This document shows positions 38,801 to 51,154 of a stretch of DNA of 64,000 nt, piece by piece. This DNA comes from Telopea speciosissima (taxonomy: Eukaryota > Streptophyta > Magnoliopsida > Proteales > Proteaceae): the NCBI RefSeq assembly GCF_018873765.1, contig NC_057925.1, positions 7,823,568 to 7,887,567 on the forward strand, given 5' to 3'. A model generated the notes under the pieces. It worked only from the letters and a program-made list of their open reading frames with translations. It did not search any database and had not been told where the DNA came from. Made by a program: the position numbers and the translations under genes. How positions within the stretch are numbered: position 1 is the stretch's first letter; each line of letters starts with the position of its first letter.

Positions 38801-41800
38801 CAAAAGCTCCAAAGTTGTGCCAACAAAGCTGACCTACTTCACGGGTGTACCAGGTTGGCAAGATTGTCTTGGCCCAGGTTGCACAAACCGTTGAGAAGAC
38901 CTCCATAATGTTCCAAATAAATTTCACTTCAATTGCTTAAGGTGACGTAGTTGACTCATTGGAAAGAGACAAAGAACCTAGGTTTTAATTGAGCTATTTT
39001 ACTTTACTTTAAAAAAAATGCTAGGGTTCTAAAAAGGTAAATCTGCAGTGCACCCATCACACATAACCAACCAAATAAATAAACAAACACAAACACAATA
39101 AATAAACAAAAACATAACAAACTCCTACAGATCAAACACAACCACAGATGCACATGAAGAGGGTCAAAGAAAGAAAAGAAAGCAAACCTGCCAAAACGTG
39201 TAGTAGCCTCTTCTCTCGTGGGCATAGATAAAGAACTCGGTGCCAGGCCCACAAGGCCAGAACTTGTAGGGGAACTTGAGGAAGATCTTGGTGTACACGA
39301 TCACATCGCACTTCATAATGGCCTCCGTTTTCCACTTCTGCACATTTACACACATTGATTATTGTTTGCCTTAGTATCACCTCATGTAAAAAAAACAGGG
39401 CTGTTGTTTTCTATGCTGCAGAGCAGTAGCCTGTGCCTAGATATATGGGCCTGCCAATCAGGAGGTGGGATGGTCATTTTTTCCATCCCCATGTGTCTGG
39501 GCGCAGCATTCCAGATATAGAAAACATTTGACCTAAAAAATATAAGAAAAAAGAACGTCACTTGCTTGTGTGTTTAGGCATATATCTATGCCCTAACACT
39601 ACTAATGCCCAGACACAGTTGCAAAATGATTAAGACACCCCTGCCTTTCCATAGAAGTGCGTCGATCATTTCACGTTTGACTATGTCCAGATGTAAATAC
39701 ACACGCACAACAGCATGACCCAGTGGCATTATTTCGCCCAAAAATAATAATAATATAATTATTATAGAAGATGACAAACTGGCAAACAAAACAAATCTCT
39801 ATAAGCTGGCCATTCTCAACCTTCCTTCGTCGTGAGGTTGGGGAAGTGACTATGGGGGATGGGGGGACCACGACCAAAAACAGTTGGAACTCAACTCGTG
39901 AAGAGGATCATGGGATGCCACCAGCTGGCTCCATGCACCAATGGCCTTCGCCAACCCTTCACCGTACGCCTGGTGAACCGTACCGTCCCAAATTAAAAAT
40001 CTTGATATTCTTTTTTTTTTATGAGAAAAAGAAAAAAACTTAGAATATCAAATATTACGGATCCCGTAAAACCACGCATAACCCGTTTTATAAAAATAGA
40101 AATTTTATACATATATAGTTATGGGGGATACCCAACAGTACTTTTGAGAATAGAGCCCCGAAACCCAACAGTCTAAGAGAAATCAGAAACAGGTTGTTAT
40201 ACGAAATAAAAACAAAGAGGAACTTCTCATAAAAAAAAAACAAAGAGGAACTGTTTAACTTTCGCCTTCTTTCCTTTTGTATATTTTTCAATTATTTAAA
40301 GATGATAGCTCCTTTCCCGTCACATCTGTCACCAAATAGGGGATAGGTCTCTAAGGCTCAATTCCAATACCAATTAGACAGGTTGACTCCATGTCTTAGT
40401 CGGGGATTAGGACCCTTTGTATCACCCTGGGCCATTGAATCCTGTACCAGTCCACAATCGCCGAACGGTAGGTCATGTGGGGTAGGATTTCCCACTGGTA
40501 GGCCCCATTATTCCTTATTGTGGATTTGTTATTAAGGGCCATATCATCAAATGCATGGCTTGAAATTCAACAAATGGTCAATAGAAATGATCTATATATA
40601 TGGATTGGGCTCTTTTTCTTAGATGGCATCGTTCAATGAGTGTTTAATGAGGCATTCGTTATATTGTACAAATCTCAACATGTGTCCAGTAGATCATTGG
40701 AATGTGTATGACACAGTTCAGCTCCAGTTGTTGGATGATTTATTGAGCACTCATTAGATGATATCCTCCAAAAAAAGGAGCTGAATATTTGATATAAGGG
40801 AAAAAGGATTCTTAATTGATCCAGTGGATCCTAATCTCTTTTATACATAGAAACAGGAATGCGTTAAAATATTACTATACTCCCTATAATCAAAATAAAA
40901 TATCTATATTAATGCCCTTGCATGCACTCTCATTGATCGTCACAACAATGATTCAGTGTTAAAAAAATCAGAGAAGTAGACTAGAATTTATTGAAATCAA
41001 CTAGAATAAGAAAATACTAATAAAGTAAATTGATGCTGATTCCATCAGAATGGACGTTTCAACAATCGAATTTCAGGTTCTAAAAAACGTGGGGCCCCCA
41101 GAAAATTTAGGATTCAAGATTTGAATCCTCTTGCTCGTACATAACAAAAGAATTCAAATTGATTGCAATTTGCATGCAACAAGTCCCATCGAAGAGATAT
41201 CAGAGCTGGGTGGGATCCTTGTTGCTTGGGCGGTCCCAAGGACCTTGTCCATGTCTCGTACGCAAGAGACCAGTGCCTGAGGCGGATACGACGGAATGGT
41301 TGAAGACATTTAACGGTAAAAAATGGGACCTAAAAGGCTAATAGTGGTTTGAAATGGTCAAATTCAGCCCACACAACAGATCCGTGTGCTAGAATGTGAG
41401 ATTTGTAGGGAGAGAGAGAGAGAACTTACAGGTAAGGGAGGGCGGAAGGAAATAAGGTCGCTTTGGAGAACGCCAATACTAACGGACAAAATTACGTAAT
41501 TGGCCTCGTAAACGCAACCGTCCTCCGTTTTCACCATAACGCCGTTTCTCGAGTGCTGCAATTCCCGAACAACCTGCTCGCATGCATTCAATGGAACAAT
41601 AAATTAATCCCAAAATTTATTAAAACCTAAATTTAATTAATTACTGTTTATGGAAGGACAGAATCCGAGGCCGAGAGGCCCGAGAGTCGAGACACATCAA
41701 ATTCTGGGCACAGTCAAACCAAGAAATACTACATCCATATTTGTTGATCAAAACCCAACCCTATTGTTAGTTTTAATTCACATTTCTTAAGGATTGAGGA

Positions 41801-44420
41801 TCTGATAATAAATTGCACCTACTTACCCAAAAATAATAATAATAATAATAATAAATTGCACCTACAAGAAGTTCTATTTCAAGTGGGGATGGTACTGTCC
41901 TAGTGTTCCCTTGATTCATATTTTCATGCAAACTCTTAACTCGGGGCCATGGAAGAAGCAAGCACCCATTAAATGAGGAAAGTGACAAGACCTCGTACAC
42001 ACTATACTATTTAAGCATTCGGCTTTGTGGAGGAATGACGCCCACAGATTTCAATTGCCTTTTTTTTTTTTCATTGATAATACTTCAATTACCAATTTGA
42101 TAAAAACTCATAAACTAAAAGAACTCATTAATCTAAAAAAAAAAAACCTCATTAATTTACCTGCATTTCAGAAAGAAATAAACTGAGGACAACAAATAAA
42201 AGGTCGTACCCAGTCCACAACGGTTTGGGGAGGGTCATAATGTATCAGTAGAGATGTAAATGGATAAACGAAAATTCGAATCCATTCCGTATTCGTATCC
42301 ATTTAGGGATATTCATATTCGTTTAGAGAAATCCGGAGAAAAAAAACTGAATACTCCGAGAAAAATCCATCGAGAAAAAAATCCTGATACTTAATAAAAA
42401 ATTCGTACAATATTCGTACACAGGAGTTTCCTCCCATCCAGCTTGTCCAATAGGGGTGGGAGTGTTTTTGGTCACCCATCCAGCTGGCCTCCATGCATGT
42501 CGTGCACATGCACAATCATGTATGAAAACTTCTACCATAAAAAATTAAGTAACTAATCTTAAGGGTTTTTGCAAATTCAACAAGTTCTAGAATATGAGGA
42601 AAAGAGAATCATGATTTAAGAGATATGGGTTGAGAGTGAATTGTATCCGCCATGAAGGGGAAGATCAATGTTACACAAGGCAGAAATGTAAACGAATAAT
42701 CGAAAATAGTCTCTATGTATCAGCCTAATCCCTGCTTTCAAACCTATGACTACACCAGACCAACCTTATCATTGCACCAAGGTCCACCCTCTAAATCGCG
42801 GACAAGAAATGGAAGCCAAAAAACAGTTGACCAATGGTAGGGGGAGATATTTTTTTAGTGGCTTTGAAGGGAACGTCGTTATGCATAAAACCAAAACTTG
42901 GTCAAACCCAGCAAGAGAAAAAAGTGCTTGCATAGAAAAACAGATTTCGGATTTTTCGCGAACTTTTAGTTCTTCGCCCAATTTTATTAGTTAATCACCA
43001 GCATCTCTGTTTTTTCGATCTAATGTTTTGGAAAATAACGGATAACAGGAAATAGAAAGAGAACAAGAAATTCTACCTTGTTTAGCTTAAGACGACTGTC
43101 CACGATTTTACAATCAGAGGTAAAAAGAAAAGATTCCGCCATCTTATACAGCAAGAATTCATATCCTCTCTCATCTGCGACAAGAAATTCTCTCTCCCCA
43201 AAATCTGTATATGTTGATATTGGTTCCACCTCTGTAAATAAAACCCCCATTATTTCAAATATCCAAGAAAGGCTCACATGAGGAATCCAAGAAAAAGACA
43301 ACAAAATTGAACTCAAACTGACCGGCCATCTCAAAATCATGGAGGATAAAATCGATGGCTAGCTCTATTGGGGTCTTTGGCGCCCTGGAAAAAAAAAAAA
43401 ACAAAATTAACCTGCAACACTTAACCTGATAATTGATTCAATTCCTGATAAGAAGATGATTAAGAGAGTTAGAAGAGAATTACGATGACGGTTCCGGTGC
43501 CGTGGAGAGACCACAGAGCTTAGCCTCTTGATTCCTCAGTTCCTGAATTGCCGAGTCCACGGCTTTGTTATACGATGCGGCAGCTAAACCGCTCGGGAAT
43601 ATCTTTCCACTGAAACCGATTCAAAACCGAGTCATAACTAAAGAATCGTCAGTGTAGAAAGAACAACAACAAGAACAGCATGAAAACAATTGCGATTCAA
43701 AATATCAAATCCAATTTTTTCACGTCGTAAGCCTAATCGTTTCTCGTAATTGGACAGATGAAGCAAATGCTAAATTACGCTGGGGGAGGACAATAGTTGA
43801 CTATAATCCTCACGGCGCCAGTTAGTAAAAAATCCCGATCGGAAAACTTAAATTCCATCTATCCATCATCGGACACCAGAGAACTGAACGGCATTCGCCG
43901 TTCAGGCGTAATCATTTTTCCCTGTCTAACCTCCGGCGTACTATAGCAAAACCTGTAACAAAATGATTTGCAGGAAGAGAACGAGAAAGAAAGAAAGAAG
44001 AAGAAGTAACGAACCTTCGATCGTAGATGTTGTAACGAGCATTACTGTAATCGGAGTAGCAGGTGTGGAGGCCTGATTCGCAGGCGAGTTCCCAAACCGG
44101 ATTAGATTCCTTGCCGCCAACGCCTTGGATCCAACCTGCACCCAACTCCACCGACAAGTCTCCAAAATGTTCCTTTCGAATCCTCCCTCCGATACGATCC
44201 GAAGCTTCGAGTATCACCAAATCATCCACTCCGTTCTCCGCCAATACCTTCGCGGCCGATATACCTTTACACAGAATAAAAACAAAAGAAGAAGAACAAC
44301 AACAACAAATCAGATTCACAGTTCGACGGAAGAGAGCAAACCTGACGGTGTCGGAGGACTTTTCTTACCAGAAATCCCTGCTCCGACGATGATGACGGAA
44401 CAAGGCGATGACGAATCCAT
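35880..44420 (-). CDS. PAO1-like: Polyamine oxidase, PAO1-like, 10 exons, 501 aa
   Basis: This FAD-dependent amine oxidase oxidises spermine-type polyamines, giving H2O2 and a smaller polyamine. Exons (minus): 44420-44369, 44264-44015, 43609-43484, 43384-43323, 43231-43077, 41573-41430, 39337-39188, 36885-36631, 36398-36317 and 36109-35880. All splice sites are GT-AG and the phases sum to 1506 nt. The FAD-binding GAGISG is at residues 13-18, followed by [12 protein letters not shown] and [20 protein letters not shown]. The middle has [15 protein letters not shown], and the end has the second FAD motif [20 protein letters not shown]. There is no peroxisomal SRL-type ending, so it is likely cytosolic like Arabidopsis PAO1. 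The last exon gives a charged tail of about 75 aa, longer than in Arabidopsis PAO1 (472 aa). Introns 5 to 9 hold MITEs and a SINE. It looks functional. Confidence 0.93.
36150..36285. mobile_element. Foldback MITE (gtttggtatgcattcttgg family) in PAO intron 9
   Basis: The left part gtttggtatgtattcttgaa pairs with the right part atttcaagaatact, and the core gataaaaataatcatttttatc is itself a near palindrome. Relatives lie at 36490, 48208 and 52303. Confidence 0.75.
36490..36612. mobile_element. Foldback MITE (gtttggtatgcattcttgg family) in PAO intron 8
   Basis: The left end gtgtttgggtatgaattc pairs with gcattccgagaatgcataccaaacac (right end near 36610) in part. It is the second member within 350 bp of the first. 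Confidence 0.75.
38018..38250. mobile_element. Foldback MITE of the cctctaataggggg family in PAO intron 7
   Basis: The left part cagttcctctaacaagaggg pairs with tattagaggaactgggaact. A poly-A stretch from another insertion (about 38100-38162) interrupts it. Confidence 0.65.
38186..38581. repeat. Two-copy 198 bp tandem duplication in PAO intron 7
   Basis: The sequence from gatccaccatctcctatt at 38186 recurs at 38384 and runs to about 38581, with only a few differences between copies. It carries half of the foldback MITE plus adjoining unique DNA. The long minus-strand frame over it is a by-product with an internally repeated translation. Confidence 0.9.
39408..39525. mobile_element. Foldback element just upstream of PAO exon 7
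   Basis: The ends gttttctatgctgcag and ctgcagcatt-like/atagaaaac pair, and the core gtgcctagatatatgggc pairs weakly with tgtgtctgggcgcagc. A second decayed foldback with gaacgtcacttgcttgtg follows at about 39553-39740. Both lie in intron 6, 70-400 bp upstream of exon 7. Confidence 0.6.
42203..42790 (-). mobile_element. Au-type SINE split by a MITE, PAO intron 5
   Basis: On the minus strand the tRNA-like head is at 42790-42724 (ggtggaccttggtgcaatga, then gcagggatta). The tail is at 42240-42203 (cattatgaccctcccc and the family end actgggtacgacc). The two parts are separated by the 467 bp MITE at 42249-42715. Put side by side they follow the layout of the SINE at 996-1156. Confidence 0.85.
42249..42715. 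mobile_element. hAT-like MITE inserted in the SINE, 8 bp target-site duplication
   Basis: The 8-mer tgtatcag at 42241-42248 recurs at 42716-42723. The ends tagagat and gtctcta are short inverted repeats, and the start gatgtaaatggataaacg is of the same kind as the MITEs at 58315 and 62615. A similar motif (aatgtaaacgaataatcg) is repeated in direct orientation near the right end. The reading frames inside it are not genes. Confidence 0.88.
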
Positions 44421-45228
44421 AGCTCAGCGAGCGAGAGAGGAAATTTTCCGGTTACTCTGGTTTTCCGTTTGTTGATGAGAGAGGTATAAGCAGCGGGAGT
44501 TTGGGCCTTTTATAAGATGTGTGTAACTCGATCCCGAATTCTATTACTTTCTTTAAGACCAGACAGGGTTTAGATTGGGTATGCAAGGGTAGATTAGTCT
44601 TTTTGTTCAGCAACGAAGTATGCCTTGAGGCGGGCGGTTGGGTGGTGAGGTGCAAGGAAACTTTTGTAATTTCATAATCCATTAGTCTGGGTTGAGAGAG
44701 AGAGCGTCATCCACACCAAGTCACCATCTGTCTTCGTATCTCCTCACGTGACAATTGTGAATCGACCGTGTGAAGCTTGTGAAGAAGTAAAACAAATTTA
44801 GACTTTTTGTGAGTGGGGGACCTTCACTACGATGGTCCCACGTGTGGCAAACAAACGGTGGATAGTAGTACAGCGTACACAAACATTTGTGGTCTTGTGA
44901 ACCAATTTGGGATTTCTTTTGGGTGATGCACTAAAATGGCAGGTGAAGATTCCATTTGGTTATCAGCTATTTGGTTTATCCTAAAACATAACCATGGGTC
45001 AGCAGCAGCTAATCGGGACCTTACAAAAGGCGGAAGGGGATCATATGCTCTCATGTTTGATGTGTCCCACCAGTTTGCTCCCCCGTAGTGAAGGCAGATT
45101 CCAAGATTTGGAATAATAGATTGTGAAGAAGCTAAGTATCAGATGCTTTTGTTTTAGATTAGGCTGTTTGGGTCAGAATCAGAATCAGAATCAGAATCAG
45201 AATCAGAATCAGAAGAGCTTTGATTTTA
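44421..45228. other. PAO upstream region
   Basis: It is probably PAO promoter and 5' UTR up to about 44500, then unrecognised DNA. A hexanucleotide run of GAATCA units at about 45173-45212 lies next to the Pack-MULE target site. Confidence 0.5.
45173..45212. repeat. (GAATCA)n short tandem repeat
   Basis: About six hexamer units, directly left of the Pack-MULE target-site duplication. Confidence 0.9.
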
Positions 45229-47074
45229 GGGTAAAGTACACGTACCTCCTAAGCGGTTCAATATTTCACGTGCCACCCCTCAATATTCCACGTACCACCC
45301 CTGTTTTACACCCCAAATGCCATTTAAGTCCACACCAGGTATTAAATGTTATAAAATAACCAAACTACCCTTTCTTCTATCTTTTCTAAAATTTGAAAAA
45401 ACCTAATTGCCCTGACCTATTTGCTAAAATTTGAAAATACCAAAATGCGCCTTATCTTCCCCAAATCATTATCTTCTTTTACCTACCCAATACCACCACC
45501 ATCACCACCACCGTGAAGCCCCATCTCCACGCCTCCATCTCCACACTTGTCTTGACGTTCCAATCGCTGCAATTTCTTTTCAGATTGCACGCAACGCTCT
45601 ATGGCCCAAGTCTTGGGGCCCACGGCCATCTGAACCTAACAAGGCTCTGCGCGTAGCTCGAAATGCACTGAAGAAGGCACCCATCTTGATCCCGCTCTTC
45701 AATCACTGCTGCATCCCTTGCAACCCCTCTTTGGCTGGAAACCCTATCTTCTCCGTCGACGAGAATCGAATATTCTGTTGCGAATCGGATTTATTTGATA
45801 TCTTCGAACGGGAGTCTCTGCTCTGATGGGACAACGATCCCTGCGTCCTCAAAAAGCAGTGCTCGGTCAGTGAAAAGACAACAGTTTCGTTATCATTTTC
45901 ATCTAATTACTCCCGCAGAAGCTTAGATTCTGGTGGCACCGCTAGGAGCAGAACACCCAGATGGGTTGAGTTCTGGAGTGATGCAGCCATCGATAGAAGG
46001 CGGAGGAATTCGTCATCTCTGTCGTCTTCTTTATCTTCCGATCAATACTATGAGATTCCTCAGCCAACATTTCGGGGAAAATTGTCGAAATGGGTTGAAG
46101 TGTATTTAGAGCAGATCGGAACGATCCTGAGGGAAGGTGGTTGGAATGAAACAGATGTAGCGGAAATCATACAGGTATCAGCATCTGGTTTTTTCAAAAG
46201 GGACGTGATTTTGTTAGATAATCAAGCAGTCTTGGATGCTCTGCTACTCAAGGCAGAGCGATTCTCTGACTCTTTGAGAAAAGCAGGGTGGAGCTCTGAG
46301 GACATCACTAACGCTCTGGGTTTTGATTTTCGACCGGAAAAAGAACTACCCCACGTATCAAAACCCCTCGTGTATTCGTGTTTGATTTGCTCTTTCTGGG
46401 TAAAAATGAGGAGAATCGGGAAATGCATTGTAAAGAATCTTGATTAAGGAAACAAAGATTACCATTTCAAAAATTTAAATATAAAACTCAGTTTGTTTCA
46501 GGTCGGCTTCCTCGATATCCTCGTGAAGCATGCCGCGTGAGCTGATCTACTCATCTACCACTGCAATTGCAACTCGCTAACCAATTTGAATCGAAATCTC
46601 CTGTAAAAATCTCTGCTTTTTGGAGAAGACCCCACCACCTTCAGAAAATTTCAAATAGAGAAAGGAGTTGGACAGAGATGCTGCAACTTGGAGTGATGAG
46701 CGGCTGCGAGAGGTGGAGGAAGTAGAGAAGGGGAGGAGAGATAGTGAGGTGGGGCTTCACGGTGGGATGGTGATGGTGTTAATGGTGGGTGGTGGTGGTG
46801 GTGGGTATGTAAAAGAAGACGATTTGGGGAAGATGAGGGTATTTTGGTCTTTTTAAATTTTAGCAAATAGGTCTTTTCAAATTTTAGAAAAGATAGAAGA
46901 AAGGGTAGTTTGGTCATTTTATAGCATTTAATACTTGGTGTGGACTTAAATGGCATTTGGAGTGTAAAGCAGGGGTGGTACGTAGAATATTGAGGGGTGG
47001 TCCGTGGAATATTGAGCCGCTTAGGGGGTACGAGGAATATTGGGTGCATTCTAGGGGGTATGTGTACTTTACCC
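45229..47074. mobile_element. Pack-MULE (non-autonomous Mutator-like element carrying a captured gene piece)
   Basis: The 9-mer ttgatttta stands at 45220-45228 and 47075-47083, the 9 bp duplication typical of Mutator-like elements. The element begins gggtaaagtacac and ends gtgtactttaccc. The terminal inverted repeats are long: about 45229-45535 on the left and 46748-47074 on the right, with matching landmarks such as gccatttaagtccacacca and gtgaagcccca read inverted. No transposase is encoded. The roughly 1.2 kb between the repeats is a host-gene fragment (see 45585-46447). Confidence 0.92.
45585..46447 (+). pseudogene. Captured fragment of a plant gene of unknown function inside the Pack-MULE
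   Basis: A splice acceptor (tttcttttcag) precedes a protein-like frame: ARNALWPKSWGPRPSEP, IPLFNHCCIPCNPSLAGN, then after one in-frame TGA at 45824 the same frame continues with RTPRWVEFWSDAAIDRRRR, KWVEVYLEQIGTILREGGW, SASGFFKRDVILLDNQAV and SSEDITNALGFDFRPEKE. The composition and conserved look are those of a real plant protein, but I cannot name it. The retained intron edge says it was captured as DNA, not from mRNA. The frame runs on into unrelated sequence and ends at 46447. It could be transcribed but not as a full protein. Confidence 0.75.
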
Positions 47075-47083
47075 TTGATTTTA

Positions 47084-48207
47084 ATAGCAGCAATGGGGGT
47101 ATTGGGCTGGGCCTACCCCATGAATTCAATAAAGCCAGACCCACCCAGTCTCACAGTAGGCTGATTCGGAATTTGACACGTGACAGCCAATTCAGCTTAT
47201 CCCCTCTCCATCCAATGAAGGGAAATGCTACATCATCTTTCCTTCTTTTTTTTTTTTATGGCCACATCACCTTCCACATAGCACAATGAAGGTGATCACC
47301 AGGGTTTTAGTAATTGGTATTAGGATCAATAGCAGTCTCGGTGATATTGATACTGATTTGGATTGGCTTGTATCTGTTTGGATCAGACGGTTTAACCCTA
47401 AATTTCAATAAAAATGATTTTATTTATAATTTTATCCTTGGTCAGTACCCATAGATCGATATTATATCGATCAAGATCAGTATCAATCTCCACCAATATC
47501 GATACGAATTGATCGATCTAACCGATCCAATATTGATTCCTCAAACCATGGTGATCAATCACATAGAAAATCTTTCCTAGGTTGCCTATACAAAGACTTT
47601 TATGTAAAAAAAAAAAAAACCAAAATATTCTGGAAATTATAGATACTTTATTTTGTCGGCTTATGATAGGGGTATGGGGCCTTGTATTGAGTCTCAGTTT
47701 TCTGTCCAACCCCAATTAATGTTTTGAATTATCAACCCGGAGAAAATGACTTGAAAATTTATCAAAATATCCTTGGGAAGGTTGAGTGATAAAAGACTGA
47801 TCAAATGAACCAATTTGTGTAATGTATGGATCTTTAGAGGTGGAAAACGAAGGCCGTAATGAAGTGGATCAAGATTGTCTCCAGGGAGTAGGGAACGCCC
47901 AGTGCGTTGCCAGCCGTTGGGTTGTATCGTATATATTCCTAGGCATACGTCGAGAAATGTGCGGCACAGCTCAACCGTTGGATGCCCCCTGGCAGCACCC
48001 TGGGCGCACGCTTCCTTGGAGACGAGCTAAATTCTAATGGAGTGGATGTTTTCTTTTGAGTGAATGTTGATCCATCCAAAATTAATGAGGTTTTTGAGTT
48101 GCAAAAGAAAGCCTATGTTTCTCTTTTATTACATTGACCATTTTCTCGTTTGAATTTCATGAAGTTTTATGTAAGAGAAATGAACAAGTGTCTCACTTAA
48201 GCTGCGT
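47084..48207. other. Intergenic, no gene seen
   Basis: A foldback at about 47887-48025 has the inner arms ccagccgttgggttg and caaccgttggatgcc. A repeat with the words ggatcagacggtttaaccct and atcgatacgaattgatcg occupies about 47330-47560. Confidence 0.45.
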
Positions 48208-48335
48208 TTGGTATGCATTCTTGGAATGCATTCTAGGTCGATTTCGTATTCTTAAATGATAAAAATAGTTGTTTTTATCTTTCGAGAACGCAAAATCGAC
48301 ATGAAATGTGTTCTAAGAATACATACCAAACACAA
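48208..48335. mobile_element. Foldback MITE (gtttggtatgcattcttgg family)
   Basis: The left arm gtttggtatgcattcttgga pairs with ctaagaatacataccaaaca on the right. The core is gataaaaatagttgtttttatc. Confidence 0.85.
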
Positions 48336-49350
48336 CAATAATATTAAACTCTTGAATGTGAGACTTCTTTAGAGCATCCCTATCATGTTCATATGATTTC
48401 TAGTAAAACTTCCTTTTTTGGTAGAAACTTTTTGCATTAATTTGGATTAGAAGTAAAGTAAATTTAATTACTATATTTAGTATAATGTTGAGTTCGTTAT
48501 ATAATTATTTTTGGGGATGAGGAGAAGGGAAGTGACAGAGTAACACATGAAAAATGAAAAAGGCTAAGAGAGAGAGGGTTTCCTACTCTACCACAATAAG
48601 GTGGAATATACGCATTACACGACCGACAATTTGGAGAAAGACATCATCCACATGGGGTCTACGTACATGGGGCCCTTATGGACATAATATGAGAAAGAAC
48701 ATTAGATATAGGCCCATAGCTCATTATGTGACAGAACATATATTAAAAATTGCACTCTGGCGGCATATGCTTCTTTTTCCCAATGGCTAAAAAGGAATAA
48801 CAAAAAATAAAAGGTTAGTCTAGGACTCCCAACAACTTAAATCTCTTTTCCCAAAACAGTTAAAAAACAAGAACCCTACAATGCTATTTTCTGGTGAAAG
48901 GGAGACAGAATGAGAGACATAAGGTTTTAAGCAGTTCACACGAACATAAAGGAAGAAAAACATTACAACATAGCTCTTACTGGAGCAGTTTTAGAGATCA
49001 TGGTCACACTATTGGAGGTGGAAGCAACACTCTAATTCCGATGCGAGTAATGCACGAAAACATGTACGACATACAAAACTGTATACATTCACAGAATTGT
49101 GTATGACACATAAAACTCATATGTAGGAACAATTAGTATAGAAAAATAATACACACACATGAGCTAAGAGATCTACGTGGTTCAACAATACCCCCCCTCT
49201 CTCTCACACACACACACACGAGTTAAGAGATCTATATGGTTTAGCAATACCGTCTACATCTACAGAGTTACAATCTTCCACTAAGAGCAAGAGAAGAGTT
49301 GCAGTACAGGCATTGCAATTTGATTCACAAACTAAAGTCCCATGTACACT

Positions 49351-49386
<36 letters not shown>

Positions 49387-50799
49387 CTTCTCTCACTTGG
49401 CCGGTCACTCACTTTTCTCTCATTACCTGGGTGTTTCACCACTCCTAGCATCTCACTCTCTTTTACGTACCTTGGTATATACACCTCTCTCTTTTATAGA
49501 TTCATCTTCTTCTATATTTTTGAGGACTCCACTCTTTTGGAAGACTCTTCATCTTCCACTTTTTTAGAAAACCCCCATTTTCTTGAAGACTCCAATACTT
49601 CAAAGACTCCATATCTTTCAATTTTTTGAAAATACTCAACTTCTTTAGATTTCACCCATTTGAAGACTCCACAATTTTTTTTCATTAAAATATCTTAATG
49701 GACAACACCGTTAGATCATTGAACCCAACCCATCAATTGGTCTAGTTAAAAGACACCAAACCTAACACACATAGCCGTGAAATTAAACTTTGAGGAAAGA
49801 CCATGGAAATTCTATTTCGGAGCCATCTCTACTCTTTGAAAATCTCAACTTTCTTACACTTCATCCACTTGAAGACTCCATACTTTTCTTATTAAAATAA
49901 CTTAATGGATAACCAGATCATTGAACCAAACCCATCAATCGTCCTAAATAAAGGACACCAAACTCAAATTAAACTCTGAGGTAAGACCATGGAATTCAAC
50001 TATTTCATAGCCCGACTCACCACTACCCCTCAATTTTCCTTTTCACAAATAACCATAGATTGCACAATTAGCAGTAATTAATTATAACTTGAGTGACAAC
50101 AAGATGAGCTGTTCCTCTTCATACAAAAGTAAAAGAAGGCTTCCATGTATTGGCCTGCTTGGAGTTCACTTCAAAGCTAACTCAAAGTCACTAACCCACT
50201 TTACTCTCTTCGTGTGAAGGCTCCAAACAAAATAATTCATTGACTCTACTTTGGAGTCATGGGTTTCCAGTTCTCCATGGCAAGTACCTAATCCCTACTT
50301 GGAGGAATTATTTTATCCTTTATTTAACATTTAATCTTAAAACTTTGAGTTTTTTTTTTTTTTTAAAACAATCCTTGCCTAGAAATATAGGGTTTGAAGG
50401 TACAATGGTCAAATGGGCTATCTTCTTTTTATCATTGGAACTATTGATTTCTATCCTTTCTTCATCATATAACTTGATGTATTCAACATCTTTGTTTTGA
50501 AATTTAGGGTTCTTAAATGCATTTGTCAAATGGGTCTTCTTCTCCATGTGTGAATAGCTGAAATTCTCTTTCTTTGCTTTTCAACACAGATATTTTTTTA
50601 ATGGAACTTGCCAACATAGATTCAGTTCAACTGCATGGATTATAAAAGAAACAGGTTTCAATCATCACCTCAAGACTTTGTCCTGTTTGACTACTCCATT
50701 AATGAGAAGCTTCCATTTAGTTTGAGTAAAGCTTAGAAAATTTTGGAGTTCACTATTTGTCCCAAATGTCTCTCCAGTGATCTTTATCACCTTTAGATC
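48336..50799. other. Long stretch without a recognisable gene
   Basis: A (CT)n run lies at about 49353-49383, with a CT-rich, serine/leucine-type translation around it. Two imperfect copies of a block (about 49600-49770 and 49840-49990, sharing words like tttcttcattaaaataact and gaacccaacccatcaat) suggest a degraded local duplication. Confidence 0.4.
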
Positions 50800-51140
50800 T
50801 CTGTCCGGTTCAGTTCCACATTTTCTCTAACAAGGGGACTAGAATGATCACCCTACTCCTGTCCAAATATTCTGCTCGAGTGGAGTCCACCACCCCCTAT
50901 TAGAGGAACTGGAGAACTGGGCCAAGCAAAAAATTGGAGGAGATAATTTTCCCCAGTTTCCACTTTGAGGTTCTTTTTATGGATCTTTATCACCTCCAGA
51001 TCCCCCCAACTCAATTCCCAGTTCCTCTAATAAGGGAGTTGGAATGATCACCCTATCACTGCCCAAACACTCTGTCCGAATGGGATCTACCGCCCCCTAT
51101 TAGATAAATGAAATTGGAAGAGATAATTTTTCACAATAAA
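50800..51140. mobile_element. Two foldback MITEs of the cctctaataggggg family, side by side
   Basis: The first copy (about 50800-50955) has gttccacattttctctaac and cccctattagaggaactgg. The second (about 51000-51140) has cagttcctctaataaggg and ccccctattagata. Both carry aataattttcc-like ends, as do the copies in PAO intron 7. Confidence 0.75.
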
Positions 51141-51154
51141 AAATCCTCGTCGGC

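Noticed and set aside
48554-49106. Frames rich in Arg and His on the plus strand
   Set aside because: No family resemblance; the composition follows the local base composition.
49313-49629. Serine/leucine-rich frames of 84 and 95 aa
   Set aside because: They are translations of a (CT)n microsatellite and CT-rich DNA in two frames.
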